Origin: Streptomyces cyaneochromogenes
GTDB lineage: Bacteria; Actinomycetota; Actinomycetes; Streptomycetales; Streptomycetaceae
Direction of reading: 5' to 3'
Assembly (NCBI RefSeq): GCF_003963535.1
Contig: NZ_CP034539.1
Span: 9,300,001 to 9,364,000, forward strand
DNA: 64,000 nt
Shown: in pieces, positions 16,385 to 23,766 of the stretch
Numbering within the stretch: position 1 is the first letter of the stretch
Layout: each line of letters starts with the position of its first letter
Notes under the pieces: model-generated
What the model was told of the DNA's origin: nothing
Database searches by the model: none
The model's input: the letters and a program-made list of their open reading frames with translations, nothing else
Made by a program: the position numbers and the translations under genes

Positions 16385-17143
16385 GTGGAGATGCGGCCCG
16401 GACAACGGCAAGAGGGCGGGCCTGACAGCCGGCTCGCGGCGCCCGACGGCTCCGGCCCGGCCGCCGTCGACTCATCCGACGCCGACGACGCCGGGCCCAC
16501 CGACGTCCCCGAGATACCCGAGGCCGTACGGGCCGCCGCCCGCCGTGCACCCGGCCACTGGATCGGCGTGGTGGACCCGGAGTGGACGCAGGAGCGGACG
16601 CCGCCGGAGTGGGCGGTACTGGGGGAGTGGCAGTCGGACGAGAGCGGCGGGGTCGGGGACTACCGTCCCAACCCCGCGTACCGGCCGTCGGCTCGGGTGC
16701 TCGGCTGGCCTGAGCCCACTGACCCGGTGGACGCGGCGGCGCAGCGGGCCGCCACCGGCTACGGCTCGGTGGACGAGGCGCTCGAGGCTCTCGCCGAAGC
16801 GGAGATCACCGTGGTGCGCGGACCGGACGGCGGGCCGCTCACGGCTGTCGGGCTGGACGGGGCGCCCGTGGTGCTGTTGTTCACCTCCCCGGCACACGAG
16901 TTCATGTCCGGGGCACTTCGGCATGACACCGTTCCGGCACGGGAGTTGGCCCGTTCACTGCGCGGCTCGGACACCCTGCTGATGGTCAACGCCGGTGCCG
17001 CGGCCCCCTTGCTCGTCCCGGCGGACGGACTCCTCGATCCCGTGCGCGAGCCGGGAGCCGAGCAGGCACCCGCTGCCCGCTCCGAGGACCGGACGCACAG
17101 CTCTTCTGAACCCTGGCCCCACACCACAGGGAGGACGCCGTGA
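16385..17143 (+). CDS. Type VII secretion system-associated (SseB-like) protein
   Basis: A 252-residue protein whose middle (residues 40-220) resembles the actinobacterial T7SS-associated/SseB-like group: AARRAPGHWIGVVDPEW, PPEWAVLGEWQSD, NPAYRPSARVLGWPEPTDPV, ATGYGSVDEALEALAEAEI, then APVVLLFTSPAHEF. The last segments correspond to the SseB fold, in which a hydrophobic strand is followed by helices. There is no signal peptide or membrane segment, so it is probably cytoplasmic; the ends look disordered. The GTG at 16385 is preferred over the ATG at 16391, because GAAGAG sits at usable distance from the GTG while the ATG has none. Its end overlaps the next start by 4 nt (GTGA), implying translational coupling. 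Family naming is from memory. Confidence 0.7.
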   Translation: MEMRPGQRQEGGPDSRLAAPDGSGPAAVDSSDADDAGPTDVPEIPEAVRAAARRAPGHWIGVVDPEWTQERTPPEWAVLGEWQSDESGGVGDYRPNPAYRPSARVLGWPEPTDPVDAAAQRAATGYGSVDEALEALAEAEITVVRGPDGGPLTAVGLDGAPVVLLFTSPAHEFMSGALRHDTVPARELARSLRGSDTLLMVNAGAAAPLLVPADGLLDPVREPGAEQAPAARSEDRTHSSSEPWPHTTGRTP

Positions 17144-18336
17144 CGCGTTCGGTCCAGCCCAACCCCAGCTCCCCGAAGGCGGAGTCCGGTTCCGGCGGCG
17201 AGGAGGCAGCCGCGACCGCTGCCGCCGTCGCGGAGCCCCAGTCCGAGGCCGCGCCGGAGCCGAGCGAGGCGAAGACCGGGGCTCGGGCCGAGGAGACGGC
17301 CGCCACGGCCGAACCCGTCACGGAGGGCCGGACCGCTACCGAGCCCGAGGGCGAGACCGGTCCCGAATCCGGCGCAGCGCCCGGCAGTCAGTCCGCGTCC
17401 GATGCCGCGTCCGAGTCGGACTCCGAAGCCGACCCCGGTGCCGCCGCGGCGGCCAAGAGCCGGCTCCCCGCACTCGTGCGGACCATGACCGCGACCGCCA
17501 TCGACCGGCCCCAGCAGCAGCCCGGTCACGTGGGTCGGCCGGGCAAGGCGGTGCTGGCCGGGGCGGCCGTCGCGGGGGCTCTGCTCGTGTCGGTGCCGTT
17601 CCTCGTCCTCACCGGGGACGACGACAAGAGCTCCAAGGTGGCGCCGGCGGGAGGAACCGTCCTCGGCGGTGGTGAGCAGGAGGCGCCGGGCGACTTCGTG
17701 GTGACCAAACCCGACACCGGCACCCCGTCCGACGGCGAGAAGAACTCCGCCAAGCCCGACAAGCCCGTGCACAAGGCCCCCGCGGGTGGCGCGGCGCAGG
17801 GCTCGGGCAAGGACACGCCGAAGCAGGACACCGGCAGCAAGGACACGTCCAAGGCGGACTCGGGTGAGCAGGACCAGCCCGCGAAGTCCGGGGGCGACAA
17901 GGCGTCCGGCGGCGACGACCAGCCCGCGAACCCCGGCTCGGGCGTGACGTTCAGTGCCCCGGTCTCCCTGCGCAGCCATCTCTCCGGCCGCTGCGTCGAT
18001 GTCCCGTACTCCGACTTCGGCGACGGCAAGAAGCTGTTCGTGTGGGAGTGCAACGGCAGCGAGGCGCAGAAGTGGCAGTTCGCCTCCGACGGCACCATTC
18101 GCATCAAGGGCCTGTGCCTGGACGTGGCCAACGCGAACTACAGCGACGGCACCCCCATCCAGATCGCCCGGTGCAGTGGCAACGCCGCCCAGAAGTTCGT
18201 CCTCAACGAGCGCCACGACCTGGTCAACACCGTCGTCGGCAAGTGCGTCGACATCAAGGACAACAACACGGACAACGGGGCCTGGCTGCAACTGTGGACC
18301 TGCGCCGGCACCGACAACCAGAAGTGGAGCGTCTGA
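17140..18336 (+). CDS. Membrane-anchored RICIN (ricin B-type lectin) protein
   Basis: A 398-residue single-pass protein. Residues 1-125 are a disordered acidic Ala/Glu/Pro-rich cytoplasmic tail. The transmembrane helix (KAVLAGAAVAGALLVSVPFLVLTG) lies near residues 130-155. A charged Lys/Asp/Ser/Gly-rich stalk follows to about residue 265. Residues 270-398 form a ricin-type beta-trefoil with three repeats, each with an AQKW/AQKF/NQKW-type QxW core (CNGSEAQKWQF, CSGNAAQKFVL, CAGTDNQKWSV) and paired cysteines (RCVDV...WEC, LCLDV...ARC, KCVDI...WTC). Such domains bind galactose or related glycans. The GTG start has GGGAGG at 5 nt and overlaps the SseB-like stop. The anchor sequence closely matches that of the B-lectin protein on the other side of the promoter region. 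Confidence 0.88.
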   Translation: MTRSVQPNPSSPKAESGSGGEEAAATAAAVAEPQSEAAPEPSEAKTGARAEETAATAEPVTEGRTATEPEGETGPESGAAPGSQSASDAASESDSEADPGAAAAAKSRLPALVRTMTATAIDRPQQQPGHVGRPGKAVLAGAAVAGALLVSVPFLVLTGDDDKSSKVAPAGGTVLGGGEQEAPGDFVVTKPDTGTPSDGEKNSAKPDKPVHKAPAGGAAQGSGKDTPKQDTGSKDTSKADSGEQDQPAKSGGDKASGGDDQPANPGSGVTFSAPVSLRSHLSGRCVDVPYSDFGDGKKLFVWECNGSEAQKWQFASDGTIRIKGLCLDVANANYSDGTPIQIARCSGNAAQKFVLNERHDLVNTVVGKCVDIKDNNTDNGAWLQLWTCAGTDNQKWSV

Positions 18337-18494
18337 CCGCCCGCCGGACGCCTTCAGGCCGAGACCAAGCACTCCCGGCATCAGCCCGCCCCGACAGCGG
18401 GGCATGATGGCACCGTCGGCTCGCCGACATCACGCGCACCCGACGTACCGGGGGCGCCCCGCAGAAGACGCCGCCCTAGCAAGGAGGTTGGTGC

Positions 18495-21400
18495 GTGTCG
18501 CGCCAGGTACTCACGGTCGGTCCGGGGGACCGGGACCGCTACCGGACGATCGGTGAGGCACTCTCGGCTGCCCGTACCGGCGCGCTCATCAGCGTCCGGC
18601 CAGGGACGTACGCGGAGAACCTGGTGATCCACACCCGGGTCACCCTCACCGCCGCCGAGGGCCGGGGCACGGTCGAGATCCGGCCACGTTCGGGCAGCGT
18701 GCTCGCCCTGCGCGCCGACGCCGTGATGCTCTCCGAGCTGACCCTGCGCGGGGGCGACGCCGAGCTTCCGGCCGTGGACGTGCGACGCGGGCAGGCCGCG
18801 CTCGACGGCTGCGAGATCGTCGGCGCCGCCTGGACCGCGATGCTGGCCGGAGGCACCGGGTCGCTCGCGCTGCGGGACTGCCGGGTGAGCAACCCGCAGG
18901 GCGCGGGAATCGTGGTCACCTCGACCACTCCCACCACCGTGGAGTCCTGCACCCTTGAGCACCTGGGCACCAGCGGGCTGGTCCTCGCCGAGCAGGGCGA
19001 GGCCCGCCTGCGCGGCTGCACCGTGCGCGCCGCCCGCGGCAACGGCCTGCTCGCCAACGGCGAGTCCACCGGCAGTGTCGAGGACTGCGACATCTCCTCC
19101 ACCGACAAGCCCTCCATCGCCCTGGAGCAGAACAGCTCCCTCACGGTGATCCGGACCGTGGTGCACGACACCAGCACCGGAGTGCATCTGAGCAGCTCGG
19201 GCCGTACGACGCTGGAGGACGTCCGCGTCACGGGCGCCTCCGGCAACGGGATCGCGCTGGCCGCGGGCACCGACCCGGTGCTGCGCCGCTGCCGCGTCTC
19301 GCGCACTCGCGGCCACGGCGTGCTGGTCACCGACCGGGCGCGCGGCACCTTCGAGGACTGCTGGGTCGACGGCGCACAGGGCGCGGCGCTGCGGGTCGCC
19401 GGGGCCGCGTCCCCGGCGCTGACCGGCCTGACGGTCCGCGACTGCGAACACACCGGACTGCTCCTGGAGGAGGACTCGGCGCCCGAGCTGGACCGCCTGG
19501 AGGTGATCGGCGGCTCGCCCGCGATCGCGGTGCGCGGCGGCGCCAACCCGCTGCTGCGCCGGTCCCGGCTGGTGGAGCCCGGCGGCGACGGCATCGTGGC
19601 AGGCAAGGACGCCCGCGGCCGCGCCGAGGACTGCGAGATCGTACGGCCGAAGGGCGCGGGCGTACGCGCGGGCTCCGGCAGCACCCTCTACCTCGCCGGC
19701 GGCGGCGTCTCCGACACCGCGACCAACGGCCTGGTCGTCGACGACGGAGGCAACGTCACCGTCCGCGACTTCCGCATCGAGATATCCGGCGAGGAAGGCG
19801 TCGTGGTCGAGGCGGGCGGCGAACTGACCGCCAACCGCACCACGGTGCACGCCGCCCAGGGCCACGGCTTCCTGCTCCGCGAGGGCGCGCTCGCCTCCCT
19901 CAGCGGCTGCGAGGTCTCCGGCGGCGCCCAGGACGGCTTCCGCGTGGAGTCCACCGCGCCGGTCTCGCTGGTGAACTGCCTCGCCCGGGAGAACGAGGGC
20001 GGCGGCCTGGTGCAGACCACGCCCGGCGAACGGCTCGCCGTGGACGGCCTGAAGAGCACCGGCAACGGCAAGCGGGACGCCTGGGGCAGCGGCAGCGCCG
20101 AGAACACCGACCCGGCCGGCTCCGGCGCCGCGGACGCGCCCCCGCCGGACCGCGAGGACGGCCCGCTCGGCGCGCTCAACGCGCTGATCGGCCTGGAGAA
20201 CGTCAAGCAGCAGGTGCGCACCCTGGTCAACCTGACCCAGCTCGCCCAGCGCCGCGAGCAACTCGGCATGTCCGCCCCGCCGATGAGCCGGCACCTGATC
20301 TTCGCCGGTCCGCCCGGCACCGGTAAGACCACCGTCGCCCGCCTCTACGGGGCGATCCTGGCCGAACTGGGCTCGCTGCGCAGCGGGCACCTCGTCGAGG
20401 TCTCCCGCGCCGACCTGGTCGCACAGGTCGTCGGCGGCACCGCGATCAAGACCACCGAGACCTTCGAACGGGCCCTCGGCGGCGTCCTGTTCATCGACGA
20501 GGCGTACACACTGACCGCGGACAGCGGCCACGGCGGCGCCGACTTCGGCCGCGAGGCCGTGGACACGCTGCTCAAGCTGATGGAGGACCACCGCGACGAC
20601 GTGGTGGTGGTCGCGGCCGGCTACTCCCGCGAGATGGAGTCCTTCCTCGGCTCCAACCCCGGCCTCGCCTCCCGCTTCTCCCGCACCGTCGAGTTCGAGA
20701 ACTACTCCGTGCCCGAACTGGTCGCCATCATGGAGAACATGTGCGCCCAGCACCAGTACGAACTGGGCGAGGGCACCGCGCAGGCGCTGGCCGCGCACTT
20801 CGAGGCGATGCCCAGGGACGCCGGGTTCGGCAACGGCCGTGCCGCGCGCGGGGTGTTCGAGGAGATGGTGGACCGGCAGGCGGTCCGTCTCGCCTCCCTG
20901 CCCCAGGTCGGCGAGCACGATCTGCAGCTGCTGCTCCCGGAGGACGTCTCCGCCACCGCCGCAGCCAAGGCCACCGAGTCCGCCGTACCGGACGACGACC
21001 CGCTGACCCGCCTCGGCGACATGATCGGCCTGGCCGAGGTGAAGCGCGACGTCGCCGACCTGGTCAACCTCATCACCACCGCCCGCCACCGGGCCGCCGC
21101 CGGGCTGCCGGTGCCCTCACTCAGCCACCACCTGGTCTTCACCGGTCCGCCCGGCACCGGCAAGACCACCGTCGCGCGCCTCTACGGCGAGATCCTGACG
21201 CAGCTCGGGATCCTGCAGCGGGGCCAGTTGGTGGAGGCGGCCCGCGCCGACCTGGTCGGCCGCTACATCGGCCACACCGCCCAGCTCACCCGCGAGGTCT
21301 TCGAACGGGCCCGAGGCGGTGTGCTGTTCATCGACGAGGCCTACACCCTCACCCCGCAGGGCAGCGGTGCCGACTTCGGCCAGGAGGCCGTGGACACCCT

Positions 21401-21809
21401 GCTGAAGCTGATGGAGGACCACCGCGACGAGGTGGTCGTCATCGTCGCCGGGTACACCGACGAGATGGAGCGCTTCCTCGCCTCCAACCCCGGCCTGTCC
21501 TCCCGCTTCCCGCGCCGGATCTCCTTCGCCGACTACTCCTCCGAGGAACTGGTCACCATCGTGCGCGCACAGGCCGCGAGCATGGGCTATGAGTGCGGAC
21601 CCGGCACCGGCCCGGTGCTCAAGGCGTACTTCGACGCGCTGCCCCGGGACCGCTCGTTCGGCAACGCGCGGCTGGCCCGGCAGGTGGTCGAGTCGATGGT
21701 CACCCGCCAGGCGGGGCGGCTCAGTTCGCTGGCCGCGCCCACGCTGGACGACCTGCGCATCCTCATCCCCGAGGACGTCGCCGCGGCCCCCAAGGGGGTC
21801 GGACTGTGA
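18495..21809 (+). CDS. Right-handed beta-helix protein fused to two EccA-like AAA+ ATPases
   Basis: A 1,104-residue fusion. Residues 1-545 are some twenty right-handed parallel beta-helix rungs with recurring G-CxV/CEI-type turns (DCRVSNPQGAGIVV, GCTVRAARGNGLLA, DCDISSTDKPSIAL). Two CbxX/CfxQ-type AAA+ modules follow. The first has Walker A GPPGTGKTTVARLYG near residue 605 and Walker B GGVLFIDEAYTL near 660. The second has Walker A near residue 883 and Walker B GGVLFIDEAYTLTP near 938. Both show the arginine-containing NPGLASRF/NPGLSSRF segment. This ATPase type is EccA of ESX systems, thought to chaperone or recycle Esx substrates; normal EccA has one such module after a TPR domain, so the beta-helix replaces the TPR and the ATPase is doubled. 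Start GTG, with AAGGAGG 7 nt before. The stop overlaps mycP by 4 nt. Confidence 0.9.
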   Translation: MSRQVLTVGPGDRDRYRTIGEALSAARTGALISVRPGTYAENLVIHTRVTLTAAEGRGTVEIRPRSGSVLALRADAVMLSELTLRGGDAELPAVDVRRGQAALDGCEIVGAAWTAMLAGGTGSLALRDCRVSNPQGAGIVVTSTTPTTVESCTLEHLGTSGLVLAEQGEARLRGCTVRAARGNGLLANGESTGSVEDCDISSTDKPSIALEQNSSLTVIRTVVHDTSTGVHLSSSGRTTLEDVRVTGASGNGIALAAGTDPVLRRCRVSRTRGHGVLVTDRARGTFEDCWVDGAQGAALRVAGAASPALTGLTVRDCEHTGLLLEEDSAPELDRLEVIGGSPAIAVRGGANPLLRRSRLVEPGGDGIVAGKDARGRAEDCEIVRPKGAGVRAGSGSTLYLAGGGVSDTATNGLVVDDGGNVTVRDFRIEISGEEGVVVEAGGELTANRTTVHAAQGHGFLLREGALASLSGCEVSGGAQDGFRVESTAPVSLVNCLARENEGGGLVQTTPGERLAVDGLKSTGNGKRDAWGSGSAENTDPAGSGAADAPPPDREDGPLGALNALIGLENVKQQVRTLVNLTQLAQRREQLGMSAPPMSRHLIFAGPPGTGKTTVARLYGAILAELGSLRSGHLVEVSRADLVAQVVGGTAIKTTETFERALGGVLFIDEAYTLTADSGHGGADFGREAVDTLLKLMEDHRDDVVVVAAGYSREMESFLGSNPGLASRFSRTVEFENYSVPELVAIMENMCAQHQYELGEGTAQALAAHFEAMPRDAGFGNGRAARGVFEEMVDRQAVRLASLPQVGEHDLQLLLPEDVSATAAAKATESAVPDDDPLTRLGDMIGLAEVKRDVADLVNLITTARHRAAAGLPVPSLSHHLVFTGPPGTGKTTVARLYGEILTQLGILQRGQLVEAARADLVGRYIGHTAQLTREVFERARGGVLFIDEAYTLTPQGSGADFGQEAVDTLLKLMEDHRDEVVVIVAGYTDEMERFLASNPGLSSRFPRRISFADYSSEELVTIVRAQAASMGYECGPGTGPVLKAYFDALPRDRSFGNARLARQVVESMVTRQAGRLSSLAAPTLDDLRILIPEDVAAAPKGVGL

Positions 21810-23017
21810 CCGCGTACACCCGTGGGGCCGCCCGTCTGCTGTCCGGGGCCGGCCTCGCCGCCGCCCTGCTGCTGCCCGCGGCCGTGCCGGCCCATACGGC
21901 CGACGGTGGGAAGGGCCAGGAGCTTCCCGCGATGCCCTCCGCGCTCGACGCGGACGCGGACTGCACCCCCGCCTCCCGGGAGACGGCTCAGAAGCAGGAC
22001 TGGTCACGCCAGCGCCTCGACCTGGACCGGCTGCGCGGGCACGGCACCGGTGAGGGGGTCACCGTCGCCCTGATCGACACGGGCGTCGACCCTGATGCCT
22101 CGGGCCTCGACGGCCGGGTCACCGCCAGTGGTACCGCCGCCGACGACTGCGTCGGGCACGGCACCTTCCTGGCCGGGCTCATCGCCGGGACCGGCGGGGA
22201 CAGCGCGCGTCTCGCCGGAGTCGCCCCGGGCGCCAGGATCCTGGCCCTGCGGGGTACCGACACCCGCGGTGAGGCGAGCGCCTCGCTGGTCGCGCAGGCA
22301 GTGCGCGAGGCGACCGAAGCCGGGGCCGACGTCATCGCCGTCACCGTGGCCCTGCCACGCCGGGACGCGACACTGACCCGGGCGGTCACCGAGGCCCGCG
22401 GCGCGGGCGCCGTCGTGGTCGCCGCAGCCACCCCGGACCCGCCGTCACGGGGCACCGACGAGATCCCGTCCCGCCTGTACTGGCCGGCCGGTGAACCGGG
22501 CGTACTCTCGGTCGCCGACATGCTGCCCGGCGGCGCCCGCCCGGACAACGCCCTGCCCACCACGGGCATCGACCTGGCCGCCCCCGGCGCCGGGGTGGTC
22601 TCCGGCGGCCCGAGAGGCGACGGCCACTACCTCGGCGCCGGCGCGTCGGCGGCCGCCGCCTACGCGGCCGGGGCCGCCGCGATGGTCCGCGCCGCCCACC
22701 CGGACGACTCGGCCGACGCCGTCACCGGCCGTCTGACCGCCACGGCCTATCCCGCCGACATCCCGCAGCTCGACGCCTACGCCGCCGTGACCACGGTCCT
22801 GGGCGACTCGGGGGCTTCCTCCGGCACCGAGCGCGCCGCGGAACCGCTGTCCGTCCGTGACACCTCCTCCGCCGACCGCGCGACCGGCCGCGCCACCCTC
22901 TTCGTCATCCTCGGCTCCGCCGCCGTACTCACGGTCCTGTGGGCCGCGTTCACCCTTCCCCGCGCCCGAGCCCGCGGCTGGCGCCCGGCGAGGGCGGGCG
23001 GTACGCCGGAGGACTGA
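21806..23017 (+). CDS. mycP: Type VII secretion-associated serine protease (mycosin)
   Basis: A 403-residue subtilisin-like membrane protease of the T7SS. A signal peptide (RLLSGAGLAAALLLPAAVPA) precedes the catalytic domain. The triad is Asp91 (VALIDTGVD), His118 (CVGHGTFLAGLIAG) and Ser281 (YLGAGASAAAAYAAGAAA). A C-terminal transmembrane helix (ATLFVILGSAAVLTVLWAAFTL) and a short basic tail complete the mycosin layout. In ESX systems mycosins stabilise the membrane complex and may process substrates. The usual subtilase serine motif GTSxAAP is altered to GASAAAA, but the serine is kept. The start is the GTG at 21806, inside the GTGA overlap with the ATPase gene; longer upstream starts would lie inside that gene. 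The eccC gene converges on it, 749 nt away. Confidence 0.9.
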   Translation: MTAYTRGAARLLSGAGLAAALLLPAAVPAHTADGGKGQELPAMPSALDADADCTPASRETAQKQDWSRQRLDLDRLRGHGTGEGVTVALIDTGVDPDASGLDGRVTASGTAADDCVGHGTFLAGLIAGTGGDSARLAGVAPGARILALRGTDTRGEASASLVAQAVREATEAGADVIAVTVALPRRDATLTRAVTEARGAGAVVVAAATPDPPSRGTDEIPSRLYWPAGEPGVLSVADMLPGGARPDNALPTTGIDLAAPGAGVVSGGPRGDGHYLGAGASAAAAYAAGAAAMVRAAHPDDSADAVTGRLTATAYPADIPQLDAYAAVTTVLGDSGASSGTERAAEPLSVRDTSSADRATGRATLFVILGSAAVLTVLWAAFTLPRARARGWRPARAGGTPED

Positions 23018-23068
23018 GCCGAGCCTGGGGGCGGGCGCTGACGGTTGTGCGCCCGGCGGGTGCTCGCT

Positions 23069-23712
23069 TGTACCGGATGCCGACGGCTGCGCACTCGGCA
23101 CCGGCGACCGCTCTCGGGAGACCCCTCGGACGGACTGGGCTCGTGTCGGCTGCGCACCTGGTGCGTGCGGCGGATCCCGGGGGTGTCTGCGGTGGGCTCC
23201 AAGACGGCGAGGGTTCGTGCCGGCCGCGCACCCGGTGCATGCGGCTGGTCTGGGAGGTGCCCGCGGTCGGCCCGCAGACGTTGATGGTTTGTGCCGACTG
23301 CACAGTCGGCAGAGCGGCCGGTCCCAGAATGTCCATGCGGTCGGCTCTCCTGCGGGGACGGCTGCTGGCGGATCCACGGGCTGCGCATCTGCCCGGCCCA
23401 CGTGCGCCTGGCCCCCTCGGGCGGCGTGGGCTTGTGTCGGCTGCACAGCCGGTGCAAGCAGTCGGTCTCGGAGGCGCCCGCGGTCGGCCCCCAGACGGTG
23501 GCGGCTCGTGTCGGCGGCGCACCGCGACGCGTACGGCTGGTCGCGGAGGCGCCTGCGGTCGAGCCCCAGACGGTGAGGGCTCCCGCCGGCTGCACAGCCG
23601 CCCCAAGCGGCCGGTCCCAGAACGCACCCGCGGTCGGCTCTCCGGCAGGGACGGGTGCCGCCGGATTCGCGGCTGTCCACCTGCCCGCCCACGCCGCCCC
23701 TCCCGCAAAGCC
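23069..23712. repeat. Two ~291-bp direct repeats made of ~74-bp sub-repeats
   Basis: The region between mycP and eccC holds degenerate tandem repeats. Units start near 23069, 23141, 23215, 23289, 23432, 23506 and 23581, mostly 72-75 nt apart. Units at 23141/23215/23289 align with those at 23432/23506/23581, giving a ~291-bp duplication of the order A-A-B, where B is about 143 nt long. Shared words include GTGTCGGCTGCGCAC, GGAGGCGCCCGCGGTCGG and, in the B units, GCGGCCGGTCCCAGAA and GCGGTCGGCTCTCC. Short palindromes recur (23294-23309, 23438-23451, 23587-23600). A period of 74 is not a multiple of 3, and no frame looks like protein, so it is probably non-coding. The ORFs that cross it are GC shadows. 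Confidence 0.75.
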
Positions 23713-23713
23713 G

Positions 23714-23747
23714 ACGGCGGGGGCCACCCCGAGATGGCCCCCGCCGT
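23714..23747. terminator. Hairpin between convergent mycP and eccC
   Basis: A perfect 13-bp stem (23714-23726 with 23735-23747) around an 8-nt loop lies 20 nt downstream of the eccC stop codon. It could end transcription from both directions. Confidence 0.75.
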
Positions 23748-23766
23748 ATCTCACCGTGTCGTGGTG

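Noticed and set aside
23069..23712. Possible CRISPR array
   Set aside because: Units are degenerate and contiguous over about 74 nt, with no constant short repeat and variable spacer, and no cas genes nearby.
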